Assembly (NCBI GenBank): GCA_963794415.1
Contig: CAWCDI010000001.1
Coordinates: 1,178,001 to 1,242,000, forward strand
Direction of reading: 5' to 3'
Length of the DNA: 64,000 nucleotides
Source: CAVPTL01 sp963794415
Lineage (GTDB): Bacteria > Actinomycetota > Thermoleophilia > Gaiellales > JAICJC01
The number at the start of each line of letters is the position of its first letter. Positions within the stretch are counted from its first letter, which is position 1. The notes beneath the pieces are model-generated. The model was not told where the DNA came from. It did not search any database and saw only the letters and a list, made by a program, of their open reading frames with translations. The position numbers and the translations under genes were made by a program. Below are positions 40,321 to 48,874 of this stretch, in pieces.

Positions 40321-41939
40321 CGGCCCTCCGGGCACGGGAAGAACACGTTCCCGTCGAGGTCGACGTCGAGCTTCGCCGCCGAGAAGCCGTACGAGGGCGC
40401 GTACACGGTCTTGCAGTACGCCGAGTACGCCCGGGGCCCTGCACACGCCTTGCCGGGGTTGCACACGAAGTGATCATCGCCGTACTCGATCTCGCCCACC
40501 CACTTGCCGGTTGGCTGCTGCGGCGTGACGTCGGTGGTGAAGGCGTCCCACCCGCACGGGGTCGGCCCCGAGAGGGCGGTGCACGTGACGCCGAGGTGAG
40601 TCTGGCCCGCGAAGCCGGTCGAGAAGCACGGGCTGAACGTGTAGCACTCCTCCACCACGGCGCCGTCGGTGTACCGCCGGCCCCAGCTGGCGAGGTATGC
40701 CGAGTTCTTCCAGAGCACCGTCATGCCGTCGCGGTGCACCAGGTTGTCGACGTAGGCGAGGTAGTTCTGGGCGTCGCCCGGAGTGAGCCGGAAGCCCGTG
40801 GTGGAGGGCGGATCGAAGCTGTCGATGTCGTCGAGCTCGACCGCGTCGAACCCCTTGCGGGCGCACATCGCGATCCGCGCGTCGAGCATCGGCTTCAGCG
40901 AGTCGAGCTGGCGGAAGTCGACCCAGCGCTCCTGCGCGTAGCCGTAGTAGACCTTCCCGAGCGTGGCCGCCGGGAAGAGGCCGGCATCGGGCCGGTAGTC
41001 CTCCCAGGCGAGGTCGAGATAGCAGACGGCGCCGGGATGCGGCAGTGTGGCCGCCTGCCAGGTGGTGTGGATCTGGCGGATCTCGGCGGCCGTGGTGAGG
41101 AAGCCGTCGATGTCGTAGATGTCCACGGCGCTCGCCCCTGTCCGCTGGAGCGGCGTGACGCGGCCGATCTGCCAGTCCCAGCGGGTGGGATGCCCGGTGG
41201 AGTCGAGGTGCTGCGGATACCAGCACCCGCGGCACCGCGCCGGCGCCGGGAGCTTCACCACGCGCCAGCTGAACTGCTTGTAGGTGGTGCCGGCCGAGTT
41301 GGACGTGCGCACCTTCACCGAGTGCGGGCCGAGGCCGAGCGTGCCGGTGAAGAACACGCCCGACGCGGGAAGCGACTTCCATCCGCGGCTGTCGATGCGG
41401 TAGTCCACCGCAGGGACGCCGTCGGCAGCGGCATACACCGCCGGGGCGACCTGGAAGTACTCCTCGCGCGAGCCCGTGCGCGCCTCCGGGGTGCCGTTGA
41501 TGAACCGGCTCACAGGCGCCTGGTGGGCGGGATAGCCCGCGACGCTGCCGGTAGTCGTGACGGTCTGCGACGCGCGCTTCACCTTGAACGTGAACGTCGC
41601 CGGATCGGTCTCGATCACCTCGGTCGCGGTCTCGGTTAGCGTCACCGGCCGGCCGGCGTCGGCAACGCCGAGCACGTTTCGGCGGGCGGCGAACGGCGAG
41701 ACCGGCACGATGCCGTTCCACGTGTAGGCGACGTTGAAGCTGAGCAGCCGATCCCCGGCCGGGAGCGCGGGAACGTGCCATCGCAGGCCCGTGGCGGTGA
41801 CCGGCGCCCCCACCCGCAGCGTGCCGGAAACGCGCAGCGTGCCGACGGCGACCGGCGGCGCGAGCGCGGCTGAGGCGCCCTCGGCTGACGCAGCGGTTGC
41901 GAGGAGCAGGACGACGATGACGAGGAGCCGACGGGTCAT
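40317..41939 (-). CDS. Secreted GH114-like glycosidase
   Basis: A 540-residue exported protein. The signal peptide covers about residues 1-24. Residues 25-235 are beta-rich, Ig-like. The C-terminal domain follows the GH114 (endo-alpha-1,4-polygalactosaminidase, TM1410) pattern: WDWQIGRVTPL, VDIYDIDGF, AVCYLDLAWEDYRPD, AVELDDIDSF and TVLWKNSAYLA with acidic residues at strand ends. Such enzymes cut galactosamine-containing exopolysaccharide; activity here is inferred. The ATG overlaps the stop of the upstream acetyltransferase as ATGA. Confidence 0.85.
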   Translation of the reverse strand: MTRRLLVIVVLLLATAASAEGASAALAPPVAVGTLRVSGTLRVGAPVTATGLRWHVPALPAGDRLLSFNVAYTWNGIVPVSPFAARRNVLGVADAGRPVTLTETATEVIETDPATFTFKVKRASQTVTTTGSVAGYPAHQAPVSRFINGTPEARTGSREEYFQVAPAVYAAADGVPAVDYRIDSRGWKSLPASGVFFTGTLGLGPHSVKVRTSNSAGTTYKQFSWRVVKLPAPARCRGCWYPQHLDSTGHPTRWDWQIGRVTPLQRTGASAVDIYDIDGFLTTAAEIRQIHTTWQAATLPHPGAVCYLDLAWEDYRPDAGLFPAATLGKVYYGYAQERWVDFRQLDSLKPMLDARIAMCARKGFDAVELDDIDSFDPPSTTGFRLTPGDAQNYLAYVDNLVHRDGMTVLWKNSAYLASWGRRYTDGAVVEECYTFSPCFSTGFAGQTHLGVTCTALSGPTPCGWDAFTTDVTPQQPTGKWVGEIEYGDDHFVCNPGKACAGPRAYSAYCKTVYAPSYGFSAAKLDVDLDGNVFFPCPEGR

Positions 41940-42442
41940 GGAGCGAGCCTCTGGAACATCACGAGCAGGCCCACGTAGCCGTGCTCTGGGTGGTTGAAGC
42001 CTTCGGGGATGGTCGCGAGCACGCCGAACCCGAGCGACTTCCAGAGCTCCACTGCGCGCGTGTTGGTCTCGACGACTGCATTGAACTGAATGCCACGATA
42101 CCCCTGTTCGCGCGTGAGGTCGAGGACTCGCTGCCCGAGCGCCCGCCCGGCGCCCTCGCCGAAGTGCGCGGGATCGACCATGAAGCTCGCCGTCGCGACG
42201 TGGCTCGCAGGGCCCTCGTGGTTGGCGCCGTACGTCGCCGTGCCGATGACCGCGCCGCAATCGTCCACGGCCGCGAGCGCCCCGCCGGGCGGCCCGTGCA
42301 GCCAGCGCGCCCGCGCAGCGGCCTCGCTGAGATCCTGATCCCACGAGAAGGTCTCGCCGGCCGCGACGATGGTCCGCATGAACGCCCAGATCGCCGGCCA
42401 GTCGTCGAGGACGGCGTCGCGGATTCGCACATTTCCAGCCAC
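41936..42442 (-). CDS. GNAT acetyltransferase, phosphinothricin-acetyltransferase-like
   Basis: A 168-residue acetyltransferase. It begins VRIRDAVLDDWPAIWAFMRT; MVDPAHFGEGAGRALGQ supplies the acetyl-CoA loop and VVETNTRAVELWKSLGF is motif B. The FNHPEHGYVGLLVMFQ end is typical of the PAT/L-amino-acid N-acyltransferase group. It precedes the glycosidase with an ATGA overlap, so the two are translated together; a link in function is not obvious. Confidence 0.88.
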   Translation of the reverse strand: MAGNVRIRDAVLDDWPAIWAFMRTIVAAGETFSWDQDLSEAAARARWLHGPPGGALAAVDDCGAVIGTATYGANHEGPASHVATASFMVDPAHFGEGAGRALGQRVLDLTREQGYRGIQFNAVVETNTRAVELWKSLGFGVLATIPEGFNHPEHGYVGLLVMFQRLAP

Positions 42443-42475
42443 GCGCCCACCCTACCCCGTAGGATGCGTCGCGCG

Positions 42476-44350
42476 ATGGAAAAGCCGCTCCAGCTGAGTC
42501 CCGAGGAGATGCGCCGGCAGGGCTACCGGACGATCGACGCGCTTGTCGATGCCCTCACGGCCGAGCGGCCCATCACGCGCCCGGCGACCGCCGCCGATCT
42601 GCGCTCGCAGATCGACGCCCCGCCGCCCAGCGAGGCAACGCCGTTCGACGACGCGCTCGAGGCCCTGATGGGCCACGTCGACGCGCGCACCGACATCGGC
42701 GCGGGCGGCTACCTCGCGTTCATTCCCGGCTACTCGGCGTGGCCCGGAGCGATGGCAGACCTCATCGCAAGCGCCCTCAACCTGGACACGTGCTGGTGGG
42801 CCGGCGCGGCAGGCCCGACCCAGATCGAGCTGACGGTGCTCGGCTGGTTTGCCGGATGGCTCGGATATCCCCCGGACGCCGACGGCATCCTCCTGAGCGG
42901 CGGATCGGCCGCCAACCTGACCGCACTGGCCTGCGCCCGCGAGCTGGTGGCCGGCGGGATGCGCGACGATCTCGTGATCTACGTCTCCGACCAGAGCCAC
43001 TCGTCCATCGCGCGGGCTGCGCGCACGCTCGGGTTCAGCCCGGAGCAGGTGCGGGTGGTGGCGGCCGACCGGTCGTTTCGCATGTCCACGACAGCGCTCG
43101 AGCAGGCCATGGCCGCCGACCGGCGGGCGGGCCTCACGCCCCTGGCGGTCTGCGCCAACGCGGGCTCCACCAACACCGGGGCGGTCGATCCGCTTCGCGA
43201 GCTCGCAGCGCTCTGCGAGGCGAACGGTGCATGGCTCCACGTGGACGCCGCCTACGGCGGTTTTGCCGTGCTCACAGATCGCGGGAAGGCAGAGCTGGAC
43301 GGCATCGACCTCGCCGACTCGGTCGCGCTTGACCCGCACAAGTGGCTGTTCCAGCCGTTCGAGTGCGGGGCGCTGCTCGTCCGCCGCCCAGGCGCGCTCC
43401 AGCAGGCGTTCCAGATCATGCCCGACTACCTCCGCGACGTCACCGCGGAGACCGGTGTGAACCTCTCCGACCGCGGCCTGCAGCTGACGCGAAGCGCGCG
43501 TGCGCTGAAGGTGTGGCTCTCGCTGCAGGTGTTCGGGCTCGACGCGTTCCGTCAGGCGATCGACAACGGCCTCTACCTGGCGGCCGAGGCCGGCCGGGTG
43601 ATCGAGGCGTCCCCCACCCTCGAGCTGCTCGCGCCCATCCAGCTCGGCATTGTCGCAGCGCGCCGCCACCCGCCGGGCATGGATGACGAGGGCGAGCTCA
43701 CTCGGCTGAACGAGTCGCTGGTGACGGCGATCGGGCAGTCGGGCGACATCCTGGTCTCCTCGACGCGCCTCTTCGGCCGCACGGCGATCCGCATGTGCTT
43801 CCTCAACCCCACCACCACGTGGGCCCACCTCGACCGGGCGATCGACCTCCTGGAGGGCGCGCCCGTGGACATCACCGCCGACGAGCCCCCGCGGCCGGCC
43901 GACCGCAACCCCGACCTGCTCTCGGGCTGGCTCGGCCAGGTGACGAGCGACGGCGCCGGCCTGACACGTATCCCGCTCTTCGCCGACCTGCCGAACCCCA
44001 CCGCGTTCGCGCGCCGGGGGCGCGAGCGACGGCTCCTGCCCGGCGATACGCTCATCGAGCAGTGGGACGCCGGGCGCGAGATGCACGTGATCCTCGAGGG
44101 CAGCATGCAGGTCTCCGACGGCGGCCGCGAGCTCGCACAGCTTGGCCGCGGGGAGTTCGTCGGCGAGATGGCCGCGCTCGACTGGGGCGGCGGCTACAGC
44201 ACCCTGCGGATGGCGAGCGTCGAGGCCGTGACCGCCGCCCGGGTGCTCAGCTTCGATCCCGCAGACGTCCGCGAGCTGATGTCGGTATCACCCGCCGCGC
44301 GGGCGCTCATCGAGGACGTCGCCCGCAAACGCCAGCAAGCCGCGAGCTAG
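42476..44350 (+). CDS. PLP-dependent decarboxylase fused to a cNMP-binding domain
   Basis: A 624-residue fusion. Residues about 1-470 are a group II aromatic-amino-acid/glutamate-type decarboxylase: GGYLAFIPGYSAWPGAMADL, LSGGSAANLTALACAR, HVDAAYGGFAVL and the PLP lysine K289 in LDPHKWLFQP. Residues about 495-615 form a cyclic-nucleotide-binding domain of CRP type: LFADLP near the start, LLPGDTLIEQWDAGREMHVI, LEGSMQV and LGRGEFVGEMAAL as the phosphate-binding cassette. No helix-turn-helix follows. The fusion suggests control of the decarboxylase by cAMP or a similar ligand, or by dimerisation. TAGGAT may be its -10 box. Confidence 0.88.
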   Translation: MEKPLQLSPEEMRRQGYRTIDALVDALTAERPITRPATAADLRSQIDAPPPSEATPFDDALEALMGHVDARTDIGAGGYLAFIPGYSAWPGAMADLIASALNLDTCWWAGAAGPTQIELTVLGWFAGWLGYPPDADGILLSGGSAANLTALACARELVAGGMRDDLVIYVSDQSHSSIARAARTLGFSPEQVRVVAADRSFRMSTTALEQAMAADRRAGLTPLAVCANAGSTNTGAVDPLRELAALCEANGAWLHVDAAYGGFAVLTDRGKAELDGIDLADSVALDPHKWLFQPFECGALLVRRPGALQQAFQIMPDYLRDVTAETGVNLSDRGLQLTRSARALKVWLSLQVFGLDAFRQAIDNGLYLAAEAGRVIEASPTLELLAPIQLGIVAARRHPPGMDDEGELTRLNESLVTAIGQSGDILVSSTRLFGRTAIRMCFLNPTTTWAHLDRAIDLLEGAPVDITADEPPRPADRNPDLLSGWLGQVTSDGAGLTRIPLFADLPNPTAFARRGRERRLLPGDTLIEQWDAGREMHVILEGSMQVSDGGRELAQLGRGEFVGEMAALDWGGGYSTLRMASVEAVTAARVLSFDPADVRELMSVSPAARALIEDVARKRQQAAS

Positions 44351-44946
44351 CGGGCCGGGCGCCACATCGTGGTGATGACATGGCCGTTCGGCAGCGTGAC
44401 GGTGCCGTGCGGGGCAAAGCCCACCGACTGGTAGCGCGGGTTGTTGGCCGGGTTGGTCGACTCGAGGTAGGCGGGCTGATGCACGGCGTCGATCAGCTCG
44501 AGGCTCGCGGCAAGCACTCCCATGCCAAGGCCCTTGCCGCGATGGTCGTCGTGGGTGCCGAGCAGGCTCAGGTAGTAGTGGTCCACGTCGTGAGGGTGGG
44601 CCGCGTCGAGCTGATCGAAGACCGCCATCACCACCTCTGCCTGCTCTGAGCCGAGCACGCCGGCCATGAGGAGCGCGACCCCGCGCTCCTGCTCGGGGGT
44701 CATCTCGGGCTCGCCCGGCGGCACCCACACTGCCGCTGCCTCGCAGGCGGGCGTGACGATCGTCCAGGGAAACCGCAAGGTGGCGGCGACGTTTGCCTGC
44801 CAGAACGCGCGAGACTGCGCGGGGCGGGCGGCAGCATCGGGGAACGAGTAGGGCCCCCACACCGGGTCGGGGAAGAACGCCGTCGCCATCACCTCGGTGA
44901 GCGCTGGCAGGTCATCCGCGGTGGCCACTCGATACGGCGTCGGCAT
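44347..44946 (-). CDS. GNAT acetyltransferase
   Basis: A 199-residue protein beginning MPTPYRVATADDLPALTEVM. LLGTHDDHRGKGLGMGVLA (residues about 133-151) is the acetyl-CoA loop and YLESTNPANNPRYQSVGF is motif B. This layout is common in streptomycete acetyltransferases of unknown substrate. Its stop overlaps the decarboxylase stop tail to tail by CTAG, and it is divergent from the next GNAT gene, 18 bases away. Confidence 0.88.
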   Translation of the reverse strand: MPTPYRVATADDLPALTEVMATAFFPDPVWGPYSFPDAAARPAQSRAFWQANVAATLRFPWTIVTPACEAAAVWVPPGEPEMTPEQERGVALLMAGVLGSEQAEVVMAVFDQLDAAHPHDVDHYYLSLLGTHDDHRGKGLGMGVLAASLELIDAVHQPAYLESTNPANNPRYQSVGFAPHGTVTLPNGHVITTMWRPAR

Positions 44947-44951
44947 GGCGC

Positions 44952-44957
44952 TATTCT
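44952..44957 (+). promoter_or_regulatory. -10 box, leaderless start at 44965
   Basis: TATTCT lies 7 bases before ATG 44965 with no ribosome site. The divergent gene starts at 44946, so the promoter overlaps the start of its neighbour. Confidence 0.45.
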
Positions 44958-44964
44958 CGCATGC

Positions 44965-45411
44965 ATGTCCACGCCCGAGTTCGTCCCGGCCAATTTCGAG
45001 GTGCCGCTCACCCTCAGCACCGACGAGTTCACGCTCGAGCCGCTCACCCCCGAGCACAACCGCGCCGACTACGCCGCCTGGACCTCGTCGATGGATCACA
45101 TCCACCGCACCCCTGGGTGGGAGACCGGCAACTGGCCGCACGACATGACCCTCGACCAGAACCGGGGCGACCTCGCAGGGCACGCGGCGGACTTCGAGCA
45201 ACGGCAGGGCTTCACGTACACCGTCCTCGACCCCGCCGGCGTCGTGATCGGGTGCGTCTACATCTATCCGGCCAAGGAAGGCCCCGGCGCGAAGGTGAGC
45301 TCGTGGGTGACCGAGGGCCGGGCCGAGCTTGACGCGCCGCTCTACCAGGCGGTCTCCGCGTGGCTCGAGGCCGACTGGCCCTTCGGCCAGATCGAGTACG
45401 CCTCCAGGTGA
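44965..45411 (+). CDS. GNAT-like acetyltransferase, short
   Basis: A 148-residue protein with STDEFTLEPLTPEHNRADYA, YTVLDPAGVVIGCVYIYP and a VSSWVTEGRAELDAPLYQAV segment in place of the usual acetyl-CoA loop. The Q/RxxGxG/A loop is not clear, so acetyl-CoA binding may be lost or altered. Similar proteins are annotated as GNAT in many actinobacteria. Its stop overlaps the GTG of the next gene (GTGA), so they form an operon. Confidence 0.75.
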   Translation: MSTPEFVPANFEVPLTLSTDEFTLEPLTPEHNRADYAAWTSSMDHIHRTPGWETGNWPHDMTLDQNRGDLAGHAADFEQRQGFTYTVLDPAGVVIGCVYIYPAKEGPGAKVSSWVTEGRAELDAPLYQAVSAWLEADWPFGQIEYASR

Positions 45412-46577
45412 GCGCGGGCCAGATCGTCTCGGTCGAGGCGTGGCCCGTGAACGTCTCGCTCGACGCCCCGTACGAGTTCGCGACGGGGGTCTACGGCGGC
45501 ATGAGCCGCACCGTGGTGCGGGTGATGACCGACGAGGGCCTCACCGGCCTCGGCGAGTCACCGTCCGTCGCAGATGCGGTGGCGCTGTGGGAGCTCGCCC
45601 CAGAGCTGGCCGGACGCCCGGCGGCCGCGTTGCTGGCCGAGCTCTCATCCGAGCCGTACGCCCGGCCGGCGCCGCGCGACTCGCCCGAGATGATCTTCCG
45701 GCGACCGCTCGCGGCAGTCGAGATGGCGCTCTGGGACGTTGCAGCGAAAGCGGCGGGCGTGCCGGTGCACGCGCTGCTGGGCGGTGCGGTGCGAGACAGG
45801 ATCGCGCTCACCGAGTACTTCGCCTACCGGCTGCCCGGGCCGGCAGCTCCCGGCGAGCAGACCGCCGAAGCGGTGGCAGCCCACTGCGCGCGCATGGCGC
45901 GTGAGCACGGATCGCCCGCGTTCGAGGGAAAGCTCGGCGTGCGGCCGCCCGAGGAGGAGCTCGAGATGCTTGGGCAGGTGCGGGCGGCGATCGGCCCCGG
46001 CCGCGAGCTGCGCGTGGACGTGAACATGGGCTGGCGGCCCGAGACCGCCGCCCGGATGCTGCCCGAGCTCGAGCGGCTTGGCGTGACCAACGTCGAGGAG
46101 CCGGTTGCCGGGCTCCCCGAGATGGCAGGGATCCGCGGCGCGAGCAGCATCCCGTTCTCGGCCCATACCAGCGACATCGCTCACGCGGCCGAGCTGGGCA
46201 CGCCCGAGCACGTGGTGCTCGGGGTTGCAGGCTGCGGAGGGCTCGGGCCGGCCATGCGCTTCGCCGCCGCCTGCGAGCGGGCGGGAGTCGGCTTCTGGTT
46301 CTACAGCGGCGATCTGGGGATCGCGACCGCAGCCCAGCTCCACGTCGCGGCGGCCGCGCCGTCAATCACCGGGCCGCACCAGAGCCTGCTTCGCTGGTAC
46401 ACCGACGACGTCATCGCCGGCGGCCCGTTTCGGCCCGAGGGCGGCTCGATCGCCGTACCGGCCGGGCCCGGGCTGGGCGTCGAGCTCGACGAGGACGCCC
46501 TTCACCGGGGCATCGAGCGGTTCGAGCGCGACGGCGAGTACGACTACTACTCGGGCCCGCCGGTGCCGCGCTACTAG
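45408..46577 (+). CDS. Enolase-superfamily enzyme (mandelate racemase type)
   Basis: A 389-residue sugar-acid dehydratase or racemase-like enzyme. The N-terminal capping domain ends near residue 110 with LAAVEMALWDVAAKAAGVPV. In the barrel are Lys in FEGKLGV, metal ligands Asp in LRVDVNMGW and Glu in VEEP, and PFSAHTSDI. The third ligand region and a general-base His resemble glucarate or galactarate dehydratases, but specificity is open. Translationally coupled to the short GNAT-like gene. Its stop overlaps the next convergent gene by CTAG. Confidence 0.88.
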   Translation: MSAGQIVSVEAWPVNVSLDAPYEFATGVYGGMSRTVVRVMTDEGLTGLGESPSVADAVALWELAPELAGRPAAALLAELSSEPYARPAPRDSPEMIFRRPLAAVEMALWDVAAKAAGVPVHALLGGAVRDRIALTEYFAYRLPGPAAPGEQTAEAVAAHCARMAREHGSPAFEGKLGVRPPEEELEMLGQVRAAIGPGRELRVDVNMGWRPETAARMLPELERLGVTNVEEPVAGLPEMAGIRGASSIPFSAHTSDIAHAAELGTPEHVVLGVAGCGGLGPAMRFAAACERAGVGFWFYSGDLGIATAAQLHVAAAAPSITGPHQSLLRWYTDDVIAGGPFRPEGGSIAVPAGPGLGVELDEDALHRGIERFERDGEYDYYSGPPVPRY

Positions 46578-46909
46578 CCCAGCCTGCGGCGGATGATGAC
46601 CGTCGGGGTGAGCACGAGGACTGCAGCCACCAGCGCGGTCAGCGCGAGCACCTGAACGAAGGTGATCGAGATCGATTCGTCCTGCGGTTCACCCGGCGAT
46701 TGGGTGAGGTGAGGGCCGGCGGCTGCAGCCGGGCTGGGCGCAGCGACGGGCTTGAGGGTCGGCTGCGCCGAACGGCTCAGCAAGGGCTGCTTGCCCACGG
46801 GAAACGCGTGCCAGAGATGCTGTGGCGTGGAGCTCGCAACCGCAGGAGCCGGCACCGCGAGCGCCGCCAACCCCATCAGCACGACGAGCATCGACCGCGC
46901 GCGCGTCAC
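46574..46909 (-). CDS. Exported type I membrane protein, small
   Basis: A 111-residue protein. A signal peptide (MLVVLMGLAALAVPAPAVAS region) is followed by about 50 residues rich in Pro and Ala, then a C-terminal helix (VLALTALVAAVLVLTPTVII) and RRR anchor. There is no LPxTG, so it stays in the membrane with the mature part outside. The GTG overlaps the stop of the L,D-transpeptidase gene (GTGA). Last gene of the envelope operon. Function unknown. Confidence 0.75.
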   Translation of the reverse strand: MTRARSMLVVLMGLAALAVPAPAVASSTPQHLWHAFPVGKQPLLSRSAQPTLKPVAAPSPAAAAGPHLTQSPGEPQDESISITFVQVLALTALVAAVLVLTPTVIIRRRLG

Positions 46910-47694
46910 TCGACCACCACCGGCGTGCCGATCGGCAGGAGGCGGGCGAGCCGCACGATGTCGGCGTTTCGCAGCCGCACGCACCCGTGTGACACCCGCC
47001 CGGGCACGAGCCCCGGCTCATTGGTGCCATGGATGCCGATCTCGCCGCCGCCGGGCCAGTCGGTGAGCACGGGCGAGCGGCCGCTCGTGCCGAAGGCGAT
47101 GGGCCCGTAGACAGGGTCGCTGAACCGGGTCAGGCGGTCGGCGATGAAGAAGCTGCCTGCCGGTGTCGGCGTCGCGGCCTCCCCCACGCCCACCGGCGCG
47201 CGGAACACCGCGTGACCAGCGCGGTAGAGCGTGATCCGCATCCGGCGGCGATCGACGACGAGGCGCGTATCGACCGTCGTGTAGCCGCCGAGGGCGGTGC
47301 GCGGCACCCAGCCGGAGGCACCGTTGGGCAGGCTGGGAAACCGCACCCGCACCCACAGGGCGTTTTGGGTGCGGGCGCGTCCGGTGACCTGGACGATCGC
47401 GGTGGTGCGATCGTAGGTGCGAGTCTGAAGGACGCCGACCTGGCGCGCACCAGAGCGTGGCCGCGCAACGACAGGCGTCCCCCGCCGCACAGGAGCCCAG
47501 GTCGCGGTCACCGCCTGAAGCGGTGCAGCAGAGCCGATCGAGTAGCCGGGATCGGTCACGGCGAGCCCGGTGAAGCTGTCGGCGGCAGGGCTTGCCGCCG
47601 CAGGGTCGGCCCCGTGCCGCAGGAGCGGGCCGGCAACCACCGCTGCGAGCCCTGCCGTTGCGATCGCCGCCACCGTGAAGCCGGCGCGCCTCAT
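46906..47694 (-). CDS. L,D-transpeptidase (YkuD domain), exported
   Basis: A 262-residue envelope enzyme. An N-terminal helix (about 7-24) anchors or exports it. An SH3-like segment with WVRVRFPSLPNGASGWVPR leads to the YkuD domain from about residue 140: DRRRMRITLYRAGHAVF, IGIHGTNEPGL and the active site VSHGCVRLRN with its cysteine. It would make 3-3 cross-links in peptidoglycan or attach proteins to it. ATGA overlap with the ferritin-like gene upstream. Confidence 0.93.
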   Translation of the reverse strand: MRRAGFTVAAIATAGLAAVVAGPLLRHGADPAAASPAADSFTGLAVTDPGYSIGSAAPLQAVTATWAPVRRGTPVVARPRSGARQVGVLQTRTYDRTTAIVQVTGRARTQNALWVRVRFPSLPNGASGWVPRTALGGYTTVDTRLVVDRRRMRITLYRAGHAVFRAPVGVGEAATPTPAGSFFIADRLTRFSDPVYGPIAFGTSGRSPVLTDWPGGGEIGIHGTNEPGLVPGRVSHGCVRLRNADIVRLARLLPIGTPVVVE

Positions 47695-48299
47695 CCGGTG
47701 AAACCGGGGTTGTGGCTCGCGGTGGACGAGACCACGAACTTCGTGGACGCGACGATCGAGTTGATCACGCTCTCGGGCTTGGCCTGATCGAACGCCTCCG
47801 CGGCGGGCAGGATGCCCACCAGCCGGCGGATCCAGGCCGCATGGCGAGCCTCGACGGCATGGATCGCAAGCACCGTTGCGAGGAGCCCCTTCGACTGGAT
47901 GCGGCTCAGCTGCCCCTTGTAGGCGGCAACGCCGAGATCCTCGAAGGCCACTGCGGTGCGCACGAACGCCTGGCGCGATTCGGTGGCGCCCTTGAAGTCG
48001 AACTTCGGGGCCGCCGGCGCGCTGGATCCCAGGATCTGCCGCAGCGCCCGGACGTGGGATCGCTCGTGGCCGCCGACGACGCGCGCCAGCTCGGCAGTCT
48101 CGCCCGTCAGCACGCCCACCCGCTCGGTCTCGGTGTAGAACGCGGCCTGCAGCTGCTCGAGGCCCAGCGCGAAGACCAGGATCGAGCGGTCGTGCGTGCT
48201 CAGCGACGCAGCCTCGGCAGTGGCCGCAGATGTGGCTGCCGCGAGCGCCGCCGTCGCGGCGCCGCCCAGGATCGCCCGCCGGGTGGTCCGGTCGCTCAC
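47691..48299 (-). CDS. Tat-exported ferritin-like protein 1
   Basis: A 202-residue protein. A twin-arginine signal (TTRRAILGGAATAALA) is followed by a four-helix bundle of the Ferritin_2 type. Metal-ligand candidates are intact: GLEQLQ (Glu), GHERSHV (His-Glu-x2-His type), FEDLGVAAY (Glu) and EARHAAW (Glu-x2-His). It is exported folded, possibly with its di-metal centre. GTGA overlap with its paralogue upstream. A role in iron or redox chemistry outside the membrane is inferred. Confidence 0.88.
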   Translation of the reverse strand: MSDRTTRRAILGGAATAALAAATSAATAEAASLSTHDRSILVFALGLEQLQAAFYTETERVGVLTGETAELARVVGGHERSHVRALRQILGSSAPAAPKFDFKGATESRQAFVRTAVAFEDLGVAAYKGQLSRIQSKGLLATVLAIHAVEARHAAWIRRLVGILPAAEAFDQAKPESVINSIVASTKFVVSSTASHNPGFTG

Positions 48300-48874
48300 T
48301 GTGCGCCCCCGATCGTGACCCCGACGGCGGCGAGGCGCGTGCGCACCTGCGCCGGGGAGAGCGGCTGATCGGCGGCGTCCGGCGCAGGCACGAGGCCCGC
48401 CAGATCCCTGATCCAGGCTGCGTGGCGCGCCTCGACCGAGACGATCTCGGCCGCCGTGTCAAGCGCGCGCGTGCCGAGCCCCGGCATCTGGCCGTCGTAG
48501 GCGGCAACCCCGAGATCCTCGACGGCGATTGCCGCAAGCGTGAACTCCCGGACGCTCCCGAGCGCCTTTGCGAACCCGAACGCGGGCGCGCTCCGGGCCG
48601 ACGATCCCAGCAGTCCGGCCAGGAGCTCGACGTGGGCCAGCTCATGCCCGTGCACTACCCGCGTGTACTCCGCTAGCTCGCCGGTGAGGTATGGCTGCGT
48701 CATCGCCTCGCGGTAGAACGCCACCTGCAACCGCTCCAGCGTGAGCGCGAAGCGAAGGATCTCCTCGTCGTGGCCGGCGGCAGCTGCCGCCGACACCACT
48801 CCGCCCGTGGCCGCACCGGCGGCCGCGACCGCCGAGAGCTTGAGGGCGTCGCGCCGGCTCATGAGTGAGCTCAC
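48296..48874 (-). CDS. Tat-exported ferritin-like protein 2
   Basis: A 192-residue paralogue of the next gene. The Tat signal is SRRDALKLSAVAAAGAA. The same ligand set is present: LERLQVAFY, HGHELAHVELL, VEDLGVAAYDG and EARHAAWI. GTG 48874 is chosen because it overlaps the stop of the NlpC gene as GTGA, the pattern used throughout this operon; ATG 48862 is the alternative. Confidence 0.88.
   Translation of the reverse strand: MSSLMSRRDALKLSAVAAAGAATGGVVSAAAAAGHDEEILRFALTLERLQVAFYREAMTQPYLTGELAEYTRVVHGHELAHVELLAGLLGSSARSAPAFGFAKALGSVREFTLAAIAVEDLGVAAYDGQMPGLGTRALDTAAEIVSVEARHAAWIRDLAGLVPAPDAADQPLSPAQVRTRLAAVGVTIGGAQ

Noticed and set aside
41959..42450. Alternative frame over the acetyltransferase at 41936
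   Set aside because: Ser/Arg-rich nonsense composition, while the chosen frame has clear GNAT motifs.
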